NCBI GenBank assembly: GCA_947034895.1
Contig: OX344761.1
Location: 21,154,863 to 21,218,862, forward strand
Reading direction: 5' to 3'
Length of the DNA stretch: 64,000 nt
Source: Rhytidiadelphus loreus
Taxonomy: Eukaryota; Streptophyta; Bryopsida; Hypnales; Hylocomiaceae
Shown here: one piece after another, positions 11,901-25,700 of the stretch
Layout: every line of letters begins with the position of its first letter
Numbering within the stretch: position 1 is the stretch's first letter
Program-made: the position numbers and the translations under genes
Notes under the pieces: model-generated
Told to the model about the DNA's origin: nothing
Databases searched by the model: none
What the model saw: only the letters and a program-made list of their open reading frames with translations

Positions 11901-13359
11901 TCGTTCCCAACTACTTCGAGCAAAATCAGGTGAGCCTCTTGCTCGTTCAATTCGCATACCGGCATGCAAATTGCTCATACACTTATTTTGTGTGTAAAGG
12001 TTCTAAAGGTTGGCTTGTCGTGTCAGGCTGAGGCGCTTGATCTGAACAAAACAGTTCTCCAGACTGTAGAAGAGGCTGCGGAGGATTGGAGAATGAACGA
12101 TATCAAAGCTCTTCTTGGGCGATGCAATTTTAAAGCTGAAATGCTGGATCGGAAAGTCTCTTTTTTAAGTGGAGGAGAAAAGGTACAGAACAAATGGATG
12201 ATTCAATCTCTGGTGCCATAGTCTATCATGGAAATCTCATTTGTCTCAATGTCCTTTGAGTTTCTTGTTTTCTAATATGATATGTATCATGGCAGGCACG
12301 GTTATCACTCTGCAAGTTTATGGTTACCCCTTCTACATTGCTAGTATTGGATGAGCCGACAAATCATCTAGATATCCCTTCCAAAGAAATGCTTGAGGTA
12401 AGGACGCTGGAACTCAAGTTCCTCGGTTTTTTTCCCCTTGTGCTTCAAGCTTGTGTGTGCCCTCAAAAAGCAAAAGCACTCTAGCTTCTTTGAAATTTGA
12501 GGTAACTTATGTTGTCCCTTGCAGGAAGCATTGAGGGAGTACAAGGGTACGGTGATTGCTGTTTCCCACGACCGATACTTTCTTCGGCAAATTGTGAATC
12601 GTGTGGTGGAAGTTGCTGATAATCGCCTCAAAGACTACAGTGGTGATTATAGTGTATGTTCTACTTAACTTCGTCATTCTCAATTTTCTACTTAGAGCAT
12701 CTCAATTCCCCTGCAATTATTTTGCTTTTAGTTTACCCCGCCCAAGAAACACACTGCATGTACCTTAAATCAATCCGAAGTTCCCGAATGTGTTGATGCA
12801 ATAAGTGAGCTGTCATTTATCATGAGAACTTTGTTAGTTACAGTGGAAAAGTAGTGGTAGTGGAGATTTGAAGGGCTCACTATATTTTGCTTATTTGGAG
12901 GGGTTGAATGATCCAGCTATAATTGCTTAACTTTTCATCCAAATTATAGTGCGAAGGGTAGGTGTATTGTAGGCTTTTGGAAAGTTTTGGTTTCATATCA
13001 GTGATGTTTCCGTTTCTGACATGCGGTTCTCTTTGCGTCATCAGTACTACTTGGAGCAGAACATGGAAGCTCGACAAAGAGAACTGGATCGGGAAGAGGA
13101 GCTGGACTTGAAGGCTCCATCTGTGAAGGCCAAGTCGAAAATGTCGAAGGTATGCCTTAATAGTTTAGTTTGCATCCACTTGGACGCTGCGCATATCATT
13201 CACCAGTCTATCGTTCAAAAGCCAGAAGCGCCCTTCACTGATGGCCCTCCTTTTGTGTGCCAGGCTGAGAAGGAGTTACAGAAAAAGCAGAAGGCCCAAG
13301 CTTTCAGTCAGAGCAAAGCCAAAGGGAAGGTAACCAAGAATGCAAAGCGATGGAATTGA
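8961..13359 (+). CDS. ABCF5: ABC-F family ATPase, plastid-type ABCF5-like
   Basis: Ten exons, all joined in phase 0: 8961-9668, 10345-10572, 10852-11193, 11284-11427, 11750-11929, 12027-12182, 12296-12397, 12525-12653, 13045-13149, 13264-13359; 729 aa. Residues 1 to about 80 are Ser/Arg-rich with few acids, like a chloroplast transit peptide. Two ATP-binding cassettes follow: Walker A GINGAGKTT (166-174), signature SGGWQ (297-301), Walker B LLLLDEPTNHLD (near 316-327); second Walker A GPNGCGKST (494-502), signature LSGGE (581-585), Walker B LLVLDEPTNHLD (601-612). There are no membrane segments, as expected for the soluble, ribosome-associated ABC-F group. The C-terminus is Lys-rich and ends NAKRWN, as I recall for plant ABCF5. 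All catalytic motifs are intact. The in-plastid translation role is inferred from the family. Confidence 0.95.
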
Positions 13360-16300
13360 AGGGTCAGAATTGTTGGTTTTTCGCTGAAGAGCCTATGAAC
13401 AGGATGACGACTCTTACCATGTAAATACTCTGTCTCTACTAGGGTAAATACACATTTTTAGTTTTCCATTCCTGATGGCAACAGAGGTGGCTATGACCTG
13501 AATGGACCAAATTGGATGTGCAGTTATGAGTACTTCAAAATTTCACTTTCTCAGGAAAGATTACATTGGTACAACAAGTGCCAATATGTTCCTCTGTACA
13601 GGTATAAGGAAAAATGAAAATTATTTGATTGGTGAGATTGCTTTAAAGTCCATACTGGCAGGTCATGTTTCATGTGTGTCAATCATAGCTGCTTTATCAT
13701 CCAAGCCTAATTGCACTTCCTGTAATTGCAACGGTTAATTTGTGCACTGGCAATGTATTTATGCACATCCTGCACTTCCATTTGTGTGATTTGAATGTAC
13801 TTAGTGTGCACAGTGTTTATGCACTATGCACTCAAATATAAATTGTAGAGTGAACAACTCCTAACCCATTCATGAATTTTCAAATTTTCAGGGTTTAGGG
13901 TATTGCTTGAATCTCCAGACGTTCAACAAAGATATGGGATAATGCTGCACCCGTATCTTGGTCCGTATCAGTTCATGTATTAATATTCAAATTCGTTATC
14001 ATATAGATGTATTTATACCCCCAAATGTACGTCAATACATACATAATGTACAGTACCCACAAAGGTATCTGCATATGTACGCTTTTGCAATTGGATTTTG
14101 AAGTGGGGTGCATTATTATACTTTTTGACCTTTTCCTGGCCCTCTTTTCAAGGACTGAGCTGTACGGCAATTTCAAGTGCCTTCCCAAAAAGATTGCCAC
14201 CCCCACTCCCCCTTTTCCCATATAATGGAAAAGCATTTCAATTGGGAGTTCACTCTAGTCTAGAATGAGGTCCAATAGAGTTCAGAACTGTTTATTGGAC
14301 CATTCAAAGAATTTTGCATGATGTAAAGTGCAATTGACATTTTTATATTTTATACTTGAAATTGCATTCCTACACAATCTTAATCAAGCATTCTAAATTT
14401 TGATTTGAAAAAAGAAAAAAGAAATTTGAACTTTTTTTTGACAATGTTTTGATATTGACACTAGAGAAAATTATTTGCGAGGGTGTCCATTGCCATTTTT
14501 TTTGTAAAATAAATATCTATGTATTGTAGCCTTTTTAATTTTCCCTTTTGAGTTCAATGGCATTCACTTAGAAAATTATGTGAAGTCTATTTAAGAAAAT
14601 GTTAGAACAATGCATGCATCCCTATATTTCTTAATTTATGAATATAAATATGTTTAGAATCATTGTAATGTGCTCATTTTTAGTAGTTTTCTTATATATA
14701 TCATTGACATTATTTAGTCTAAAATTTATTCTTCATTAGGGTTAGTAGGAGGACTAACTAGAATTGTGGTTATACTGTAGGGGCTTTAGAGTAGATTACA
14801 TGGGATAGTATTTTGGATTTTTTATAGTAGATAACTACATTTTGGATCCTAATAAGGAATAAGTTGTACTATGTCCATTCCCAAATGGTCTTCTTTTTGA
14901 ACAAAATGATTTGGATTAAGGCTAAAAATAACATTTGTGCTATAAGTAGAGTTTGGTGCACTCCTAGCATTCTAGAAACTTTGAGTTTTAAAGCCCTTTT
15001 CAAAGTGTATAGTGACGACAAAATTGAATACAAAGTTGAAACATTTTCATTCAAACAACCACACCATAAGCATCAATGGGCAAGGTCCGAAAGTACATGT
15101 AAGAAAGTTGTAGTGTGTGACATACTACTTATTACCATGGAAGTTTAAAGAAAAAATTAGTTGTGATTTGAAAAAAATCAATTTCAAAGTTAGCCATCTT
15201 AGAAACTCAATTTTGTTCAACATGATTTGGAATTACTTTATCTTTTGCCAATTTTTTCTTAGAACTCTAAAACCCTTTTTGTGCCTTGGTATGCTTGTAT
15301 ACATCATTTCAAATTGTTGTACACAAATTGAAGGAAATTGACATTTATAGAATTTAAAGTAACAACAAATAAACAAACATGCAAATGATATTGGTTCTCA
15401 CTACATTTGAATTTTTATTTGGAATTGAAAGCATAGGATAGCATTAGAAATTGTAGAGAGTGTAGGTTGCAATATGGACCATTGTTACATCTTCCATTTG
15501 AAATATTTGTTGAATTGGTCAATGTGTTTAATTTATGTTTCATAGCCATATAATGTATTTTTAAGTTCAATCTTTTTGTCCAAAGACTAGAGTTCATGAT
15601 GCACATAATTGATCCAACAAATCCAATTTATTTTTTTATCATTGTCAATATCGTCAAAAAACTACCAAATTTATGAAGGTTAGTTTAATTTTTGTTTTTT
15701 TGATTCAACTACAAACTCAATTGCAATGGGAAAAAAAAATTGTATCACTACCCAATGACCACATTATAAAGTGATGGATTGCAAGGATTTAAAAGTAGAT
15801 TTCAACTTCATTGCCTAGAAATTGCAATAAAATTTGAAGGAAATTCTTTTATTGCATTCTATTTTCTGAAGGTGAATCTTAACCCCTACATGCCCAATTT
15901 TTTTTTTGGCAAAATAGCAATTTTAAGTAGCTCACTACGAATGGAATTTTTATTTATTTTTCTTTGAAATTTTCACACAATGTGCCCAAGGAGTTGCTCA
16001 ACAATTCTCATAACTTTTGACTACATGGTTAAAAAGTCATTGTATGATATTTAGTTTCCATTGCTTAATAGGAGCTTAGGCAACAAAAAATAATTCTTTA
16101 AAAATCACTTTTTTAAGAAACAAAAATTTGAAATTGGTTCTCTAGATTTATCTATATATGGAAAGCTTTGAATCATTTCATTTTGATTAGTGAGATGAAA
16201 GTTATGAGGATTTTTAGTTTGTGAGAGTTTGTATGTAGTTATGGAATCTCTACTCTAAGATAAACTTTGAAGTCCTTTATTTAACTCAATTTTCAATATT

Positions 16301-17640
16301 TTTGAAAAAAATAAGAACATTAGGTAGAATTTTTTTATTAAAACATTACAACCATTGGAATTGACATTTTTCAATTTCATAAATAAAGTGTTAACAATTT
16401 AGTGAATCATTCTCTAGAATAAACCCACCATTGACCGAACAAATCCAATCCCTGCACACTACAATCACTAATGACTGGGCATGAACTGCGCACATTGGAA
16501 CTTTGCGAATGAGACAATGGTATGAATGGTATGAACAGTCATTGCATAGTGTCAGGTGAAGGGTCGGAAGTTTTTTTTAATAAGATTTTAGCCTTGTTGT
16601 CTTCAATTGGGAATGAAATTTGCAAGAAGAAACCTTTTTGTGCACTTTTTTTTGGAAATGAATCATAATATGGTATTTAATAATTGTGCCAAGTTTCAAA
16701 GCTTGCAATTGTTTGTAACATTGTGGAGAAGGATTTGAATTTTGTCCGTGTGGTGATTGGCAAGTTTACTCTACATCTTTCTACTTATTATTATTTTCCT
16801 ATATGTTGTATAGTTCCAAATGGTTTGAAATTTTTCAAGCATATAGCCAACTTTCCTTGAAGAATGAATCCAAAGAAGCCCCACCATTCTGGACATTTCC
16901 ATACAAATGTGGTCTTGTGAAGTGCAACTGTGTGGTTTTTCGCAAGGCCAAAAAAAGGATTTTATCACTTCAAATACTAATATCTTGCAATCTACATGGT
17001 GGAAATTTCTGAATTTTTTTCCACATATTCTCAAACCAAGATCCTATGATTACATGTGTCCAAAAATAATTTTTTTTCTAATATTTGATACTTGTACTAG
17101 AAATGACAGTTTCGAACATTTTTGGTAAAAACATAGTCCAAAACATTTAGGGGTTAACATGACATATAATAATCACGCCCAATTTCAAAACATGCAAGTC
17201 CCTATATTTATGTGAGAAGGATTTGAATTTTGTCTGCCTGGCGATTGGTAAGACTGAATACTAGCTTACACTGTTGAACTTCGCCGAAGTCAACGTCCCC
17301 AATCGACTACAGTACAGATGAGTGAGTGGTGCTCAGAGGAGGAATACTGTACAGTACAGTACTGAAACCCATGCAGTACCACTGCCACTGAGAGCTTGCA
17401 TGTGCCCAACTGAAATTAATTTAAAACTGAGTTGATGCCGTAAATGCCGATCACAGATCATGTACGATCACACGTTCTCAAAGCACTCCCTCCACATATA
17501 TATGATTATAAGGAATTTGGCCAATTTAACCGGGAAAGTGCAGGAATATCCATTCTCTGTGAAAGATGCTCCTGCTTTGGAAAAATATTAACTAAATAAA
17601 GCTCCGGGGATACCTGTATTTGCACATCATTATCATTGTT
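13360..17640. other. AT-rich intergenic region
   Basis: After the 3' end of the ABCF5-like gene there is about 4.3 kb of AT-rich sequence with no recognisable gene. The open frames (for example 14864-15148) are low-complexity and resemble nothing known. It contains a direct repeat pair (16672-16767 and 17165-17258) around a TTAA-element fragment, and a short gtacagtacagtact run at 17349. Confidence 0.65.
16672..17258. repeat. About 95 bp direct repeats flanking a TTAA-element fragment
   Basis: 16672-16767 and 17165-17258 share the order gtgccaagtttcaaa / cgcccaatttcaaaa, then gagaaggatttgaattttgtc, then gtgattggcaag / gcgattggtaag. The 400 bp between them ends in acatttaggggttaa (TTAA at 17154-17157), the terminus seen intact in the elements at 38597 and 56703. 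An ancient tandem duplication that includes the element is the simplest reading. Confidence 0.65.
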
Positions 17641-18039
17641 CGATACCTGCTCACAACACGAGAGGAAGCTGATGACGAAGTTGGTTTGAGGATGCGAAAT
17701 TGTCTACGAACTTCACCGGTGCCATTGGTTCATCAACAAGGCTCCAGATTATAAGGCACTTGTCAGGCCCGGCCGATCGGTCGGTCTTCAAGTCGGTACT
17801 TAAGATAAAGTCCGCAGTGTGCGTTCTGCTTGAACAAATCGGTATCGTACTGCTTCCGAATTCGCACAAACTCAGTTCAGCTCCATCAGGTGTCTGACTG
17901 CCTTTCTGTCCACACATCTATTGAAAATTCTTGTGATTGCTACGCTTGCCCTTGTGAAATTTTTTGTGAGATATTTGCACCTCGTCACGAGTCATCATAT
18001 CCCTTGAGTGGCAGGTAACAGAAACGCTAGATCGAAGAC

Positions 18040-19112
18040 ATGTCGAGTGCTACGGTTGTACAGGATGGCTTCAACGCGGGCGATGCATTGAGCACATTGA
18101 AATTGGTGACGAAACCCATTCCAAAGCCTTCACCAGGACAGGTGGTGGTGCACATCACATTGCGTCCCATCAATCCCACCGACTACCTCTCTATTCGTAT
18201 GGGTAGCACCGTCAATGGAACTCCAGGTTCGGAAGGTTTCGGCATTGTCCATGCGGTATGCACCAACTCCCCTCCAGAAAAAATACTTTCCCTTGTCATG
18301 ACGTTCCATTTCGAGGCTTGACATGCTTTGGGCTGGTGCAGGTTGGAGAAGGAGTTACGAAGTTCCACAAAGGGCAGCGGGTGGTTCCCATTGTAGCAAC
18401 GCTCACGGGCAACGGATCGTACCAGAAATATGTCAGCCTTGATGCGGGGTGGGTCTGGCCAGTTCCAGACGACATGTCCGATGAAGTAGCAGCCCAGTTT
18501 GTGATCAATCCATTCACCTCGTACAGCCTGTTGCACGAGCTCCAAGTGCCGAAAGGCGAGTACCTTCTCCAGAGCGCAGCAGGCTCTACCGTCGGCAAGC
18601 AACTGATCACGCTCGCCAAGCACTACGGCATCAAAACCATCAACATAGTCCGGCGCTCGGAGCAGAAAGCAGAGCTGAAGGCTTTGGGTGCCGATGAGGT
18701 CATCTCCACCAAGGACGAGGAAGTAGTGGCGAGAGTGAAGGAGATCACTGGAGGGAAGGGCGCCTGGGCAGCCTTGGACGCCGTTTGCGGAACGATGACG
18801 GCATTGTTGATGGCCAGTGTGAAGGACGGAGGACGCGTTCTGGTTTACGGTGTGCTGGGAGGAATGAACCCCACCTTATATTCTCCAGACCTGTTTCGAG
18901 ATATATCACTCACAGCCTTTGCGATCACCAGTAAGGTTCTCAACAACGCTGAGAAGAGCCTCGCTTGCGCTGCTGCGGTCGCACCTCTCGTAGGCAAAGG
19001 GATCATCTCCGTTGCGGAAGTGGAGAAGATCGATCTCAGCGAGTTCAAACAGGCGATGGTGAAAGCGGAAGAGCCCGGACGCTCTGGCAAGATTCTGCTT
19101 GTTAGCCCATAA
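18040..19112 (+). CDS. MDR-family NAD(P)H-dependent oxidoreductase, 2-enoyl reductase (MECR/ETR)-like
   Basis: Two exons, 18040-18255 and 18342-19112 (phase 0 junction), give 328 aa, close to family length without a long transit peptide. The N-terminal GroES-like fold has LRPINPTDYLSIRMG and GSEGFGIV. The Rossmann nucleotide-binding stretch is LLQSAAGSTVGKQLITLAKHYG (near 147-168), followed by NIVRRSEQK, where two arginines favour NADPH. There are no zinc-binding cysteines, consistent with the quinone reductase / enoyl reductase branch. The family reduces trans-2-enoyl-CoA/ACP in mitochondrial fatty acid synthesis, or quinones and enones; the exact substrate cannot be told. No clear targeting peptide precedes the chosen ATG, which is the first in frame before INPTDY. 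It converges with SMC4, with about 630 bp between stops. Confidence 0.88.
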
Positions 19113-19741
19113 AAAATGGGGACGCCCATCTCTCATTTGTGTAATATCCTTACAGTGGAGTTCAATCAGAATAGATTATCATATTACAGTGGCTCCGTCG
19201 AGTCCAGCATGTACCTAGTACGTAGAGAGGCCACCAACCAAGGCTTCAGTAACAGCGGCGCTGTGGTTTTGTTACGAAGCCTAAACTGTATATATATGTT
19301 CACGGAATATTTGAAATGTAAAGTACGTGAAGTATATTGAAGTTTTGCTTGGTCATGGACTAGGATACTCTGCGAGTTTCACTGGTTGATTAATTACCTC
19401 GAGGTGTTAATTGTTTCAAGGAATTCAAACGCAGGCACGCCTCTTAATTTGGACCTATCTCAGCTACATACCACTGACGTGAAGATAAGGATAACATGAA
19501 ACTCAAAGTACTAAATTACATTCCAATTTCCATGACTTTGTACAAAAAGTATGTCAACGTGATAATGACGGGTATCCAAAGCATTTGGATTTCCGAAGCT
19601 GAAGGCTATTGTAACACGACTGTAATGCAGGCTCTATCTAGCTATGATACATGAAGAAATGAAATCTACGGCACATCATGATTCTATCAGTAAGAAAACA
19701 CATCCTAAACTGTATCTTGGCACCCTGTGATGAAGGGAAAG

Positions 19742-22700
19742 CTAGCTGGATGTCTCAACTTCTCCAGCTGAATTTTCAGGTGTATGATGCAATTCCTCCT
19801 TAACTGGAGATGGAAAAAATTGGGCACATGAGTACGGCAAACAAAGCAATTCATGTCAAGGCAGAACTCAAGAGTAGAGGTTCTTTATCCCTGAGATAGC
19901 AACAGAAAAATTGAAGAGAGTGGGCTGTTGCATGGTTTGGAACGATTAATGAGATGTCAACAACTCACCGGTTGTTGGGACTACAAAGCTATGTGGGTTG
20001 ATCGCAATGCTCTTCGTGCAGTTGTCAGTCTTGTAGATGCCTATTAGGTAGTCAGCTAGCTCAAACATATTGTTTCGCAAGCTACAGAGCAATCAAGAGT
20101 GTTAGCAATGTATCAGAACTACCACATGATACTGCTAAAGACATTACTTAAGAAACTGTATCCCCCAAATGTAGTACTTTGTACAGCCTGGAAGTGCAAT
20201 GAGGGCATGGTCTTGCCATCACTGCTAACAATTTAGGCCTGCAATAAATTACCCTTCTGAGAAATTGATGTTAACTACATCCTAGGTATTGGCTACTAGT
20301 AAATTTTGAAGATGTGCACAGTTCAGGACAGGGATGACAGTCAATTCGAATCATTCAAGTGCAAAAATACTATAACTTGCTTGACTGATTGTGGAACAAT
20401 CTTCCTTAAAGCCATTATCACTGCTCTATTCAATTGGTAAATCATTTAGAAAAATCGGATGAAATCATTGTAAAGTGAAGTAAGCTAACCTGATGATAAC
20501 AAACTGGGCATCTTTTGTTCGCTCCTTGATGTAATGGCCGACAATTGACACATTTTTGAAATCTGCAATCAGCGACCGACCAAAGAGCCTTTCAAAAAAT
20601 ATTAAAATGCATCACTAAAGTAAATTGCTGGCGCTGGCAAATATCGGCAGCGTAACTTATCAACCTAGAAATTTAATTCAAAACCAAGGTTGCCGCATCC
20701 ATATTCAGTAGAATATCGATATGGTGTACAAGCAAGATATTTAGTAGACTAGTAGAAGAAACTCTAAATAGAGAAAGTCAGAAATTGCTGAGTCAACTTA
20801 CCAAGAGCTGCATCGATCTCGTCCATGACATACAGAGGAGTTGGCTTGTAATGATGAAGGGCGAATACAAGGGCCAATGAACTTAACGTCTGCACAAGAC
20901 AAAACAGAGTGCCACAGCTTTTAGTGCCTCGATTCCTACAAACGGACCCAACTCAACAGCGATCTCATGGACACCAGCTATGGGTATGGGCTTAGTCCTG
21001 TCACTTCAGAGGATGTAATTTTCTCCGAAAGAACTTGATAACACTTTGACGTTCATAAAATTTTGGAAATGATAAACCTTTTCGCCTCCAGACAAATTCG
21101 CTATAGCCTTCCAGCTTTTCTTGGGTGGCCGAACAGTGAAGACAACACCCTCTGCAAATGGATCCAAAGAATCCACAAGCTCAAGCTCTGCGTCACCTCC
21201 TAAAGTAATCATCTGACAAATACAAATGAGCAGAATCAGTCGTAGTAGAAATTCACCTTGAAAAGACCGGTTCAAATTGGATGACATAATGAGATATTCC
21301 GGAACGCCCTGAGGCATCCGGTTAGTAGTAGCATGATGCAATACACACGAAGGAAATACATCAATCCACATTTACAAAAGACGTTGTATTTCCAGGCGAC
21401 AATAAGTGGAAATCCTAATGCCCATAGTACATGCCACATTAACTTAAGTTACACTCATAACTAGAAATCACAGACAAGTGAATCATTGAAATTGCGTCGA
21501 CAAGAAATATTCGCAGACCTGATACATCTCCTTCAGTTTCATTGAGATGGAATTGAAACCTTCCATGAACTCGTCTAATCTGCAGCAGATCAACATGATA
21601 AAATCAATTTTTGAATCAGACAACCTTGGGGTGATGATCCTCATGAGCATCTCTGCGTCGTTGAAGCATAAAACTATGATGATAGCATTTAGATCACTCA
21701 CGTTTATAAAAGTGTATATGCCCATAGTTAGGGTTCAATAGCCAGTATCAAACTACCTTGTGTACCCTAGAACACTTCTGACGCACTGGAAGACAGAAGC
21801 CAAACCTTTTCTTTCGTAACTCGTCATGACCCTTTTTAATCTCATCAGCCGCTTGGGAGACCTCATTGAGCTCCCGTATCCTTTCGTCATACATGGCGGC
21901 CTTACGACGGTACCTGGTGCCATTAAGAATAAATACAATTCTAAGAGCTATCATTCTTGGAATCATCCTTGGTGATGGAAAAGATGATGATGTGACAGTC
22001 AGACCATGTAGTCACAAATGAGATAGGGAACACTGGCGAGAGCACGTACTCAGCAATCGAGTCCAAACTTGGCTGCATCTCCTTGAGTTGAGCTTCAAGT
22101 ACTTTGACACTTTCTTTAGCACGTGCCAGGCTGATGTCTCCAGAAGGCTCTTTGAGAGACACTTCCAAAAGACCCGAGTCAATCCCCTCTTTTTGTATTC
22201 TGTACGAAGGATTAAAATTACCATTCAGCTTTATCGTCCCGAGTCCTAGGTACGTTCGTATCTTACAATACCTCAATGTAGAGTATACAGGCATGTAATA
22301 CAGAGCAAGGAACGTTATTCAGCACATTTGATCAATCGAAAGTCGATACAAAGTATCTGAAAGCTTCTAATCGCAAAGGTATTACTCTGTTTCAAGAAGC
22401 GACTAATTTGACCATCAGTGTGTCCAATGCAGAATTCAACATACACAGAAAGCACAGGGAAGAATAGGGACTGACTGTTCGATGTGCTCCTGCAGCTTTT
22501 TGCTCAACTCCCTCAATTCCCTTTTACAACTCTCTGTCTTTCCCTCCCACGACCGTGATGTCTCCTTGATATCTTTTAGCTTGAATTCAGTATCAAGCTG
22601 CACTCAAAAATCAAACCTAAGAATGTTCAATTACAGGATCGGTGGGAAAAGCTTTTGCCAACGATCAATGACACAAACACTGGATTCACTAGAATACCTG

Positions 22701-25700
22701 GCGACGATGGACTGGACAAAAGTATTAAATACAATTTGCATACCTCCATTGTCCGCAGTTCATTAGTAATCTTTTGACGTTCCAAATGTTCCTTCTTGGC
22801 CACTTCTAGCTCCTCCGTACTTTTAGCAAGAGCCTGAAAAAACGGTTGCTTGTCGCTTCACTAGTTGAAGCGAGATTCTCACTAGAACCAAAACTTCCAG
22901 ACTCTCGAACAGATTTTGCATGCTTAGATATAGAAATTCAAGAGTACTCAGCATTGGTAAGAGAAGGATATTTACTGGGGTCGAGGTTGGTAGCAGACAG
23001 CACAAAAGGAACAATTCTGAAAGGGGAAAATTACCTCTTGCAGTTCGGTGAATTTCTCTTGTATCACAAAAGCCTTAGCTTCAACATTCTTGAAATCGTC
23101 TTTCTTAGTCTCCTTGTCTTGAGTAAGTTTTTCTTTGTCCTTCGTACCATCTTCGATTGCTTTTTTGAGCTTATCAATTGTTTTACCACTTGTCGATATT
23201 TGAACCTGCCTCTTGTTGATTTCAGTACTTGTTTTGTTGATATCCTGAACCACAATTGTCAATCATGTCAGATAAAATGGACCCTGTCAAACTTAGGCAC
23301 ATTATTCAAATCAAAAGAATGAAGATAAGATTCATGTTCAATGGAGGTCCATTGCTAAAGGATGGCAGAATATTTGTATTGAAAAGATGGCTGGAATTGC
23401 AGTACCTTCTGGAGTTTGTCGACCAATGCTTTCTTCAACTTAAGTTCCTCTCCTCCTGCATTTTCCATTTTGTGCTGAAGGTCTTGGGCCTGTGGTAAAT
23501 CAAAACAAGAATATCACACCCAAATTTGTGAATAATGAAGGAAGCATAGCGTTTAGAGATTACTATATTTAGAGGAAAGGAATTGAATTGCTGGATAGAA
23601 ATTGCACCTTGGCTCGTAGTTTACTTGACTTCTTATTCAGATCAGCAAGCAGTGCTTCTCCTTGAGCAAGCTCAGCGTCCAGAGATTGAATCTGTTCAAG
23701 TTCCTGCTCATTTGGCACTGCACCAGTCTTCAAAGCCTCGAGTTGCTTATTTATGTCACTCTGTTGTCCTTTCAGAGCTTCCAGCTGCTCAAAAGAAAAA
23801 CTAAATTAGTGGGGGTGGATCTGGTATTGACTCCTTACATGCAAAGATATGTTTTCAAGCTACCTAAGGTCTCTCAGAAAAGGCAGAATGATACTTGCAC
23901 CGAGAATCAGCGAAGTACGCATAGTCTTAGTGACCATGCTTACCTCCATCTTAATCTTGGCAATATCCAGCTCAAGCTGAGAAACTGATTTGAGAGCCAA
24001 CTGGTACTGATTTGCTGACAAAGAAACTCGTTCACGGGTTGCCGCTAGCTCCGTCCTGACATTCTCAAGTTCTTTCTCTGCACTTGCCATACTTTCCCGA
24101 GACACAGAGGAATCCCTTATAGCAGTACCCATACGACCACCCCTAGGTTTGCCTCCGCCTCCACTCATGGTTCCTGATCTTTCAAAAACTGCCCCATCGA
24201 GAGAAACTACTCTCCGGAATTCTACAGCAGGACCATACGCTATTCTTGTAGCCTGAAGTCACAAAACAGAACGTATGGAATCCTCAAAGAGAACACGTTT
24301 TACAATAATCCAGTGTACTGAAGTCGCCCTCATGTAACATAAAAACGCAATAGAATGATTAAGTATCATGTGCAATGTAGACAAACAGAGGTAGCATTTC
24401 AGAGAGCAATATTAAGAGTTCCACGAAACATGAGTAAGAAGTCTCCTTATAAGTATCACGATTACCATCGAAGGCCGTTCATTCTTTCTCTTTATTGGGA
24501 ATACTGGGACACACCTGATCGAGATTTTTGGCAACCACAGTATTGCCAAGCTGTGAGTAGAAGGCAACTCGTAGACGCTCATCTCGGACAGTGACTAGAT
24601 CAAACAATCGCGGAACATTCTCTGGAGTCTGAACTCGTTGATTCATCCTTTGAATATGCCCACTTTGTTTGTCCTGTAATCATATAACACAGGGTCGGTA
24701 CAAGGCTTCCACAATCAATAATTGGTAACTAATTGAAAATCTGCAAGGGCGCTTTGCCAATGTGAGTGGTGCCCAAGATGTCCCATGCACAGTCAATACC
24801 TCGTTTCATTCAGCAGAGAAATGATGAGCTTCAAAAACCAAGCCAGTATATGCATGAGTGAAGTACTGCTCCACTCACAAGAATGAGGAACGTGGCTACA
24901 CCCAGCTGCTTGGTCCTCAACAACTCCACACACGCTTGAGCTGCGCTTGTAGTTTCCACGACTATAAAATCCAGGCCTCCACAGGCGGTGGATATTGCCA
25001 CATCGTACTTTGCTGCACGCTCATGAAGAATATTACACACATATCGAGCACTACTCACGTCATAGTTCACTAATTGCAAAAACTAAAGATTGAGTAGCTT
25101 ACCATCAATTGCACCTAAATCTCCGAGTCGGCCATATATTCCTTCTATTTGGCCTGACTCTTTGGCTTGAAGAATGGCCTTTACAACCGAGCCCTGGTTT
25201 TTCTCTGTGTCAAGCAATGCACGCATCTCTCCCACTTTTTGTTGAAGTGCTTGCTCTTGAGCTTGTAATGAATCCTCAGCCTCGCCGCCTTTCTGTCATG
25301 TAATAACGACACTCATGAAAATACAGTACAGTTGTATGAACTCTTCATGACGAGTCAGACAGTACAACTCCCTTGTAGAATCTTGAATCCTATATGCGTC
25401 TAATGGTTCAGATAATATTAACTATGAAGCTGTCACACACTCAACCTTCACGCGGAATCAACAAAATGCTGTACTACAACGCCACAGATTAAGTATCTTC
25501 AGTTCTTTACCTGCTCTTCCTCTTTGGCGGTTTTCAGGCTTGTTTGAGATCGTGCAAGCTCAGTCGTAAGGCGGACTAAATCTGCCTCTTTCTCCTTGAT
25601 TTTTAGTTTGATTTCCTGAATTTTCTCCAGAGCAGCATCATATGCTTTTTTGCCGGCCTCATGCTGAAAACAATAGACATGATTCAGCATGATGAAGTAC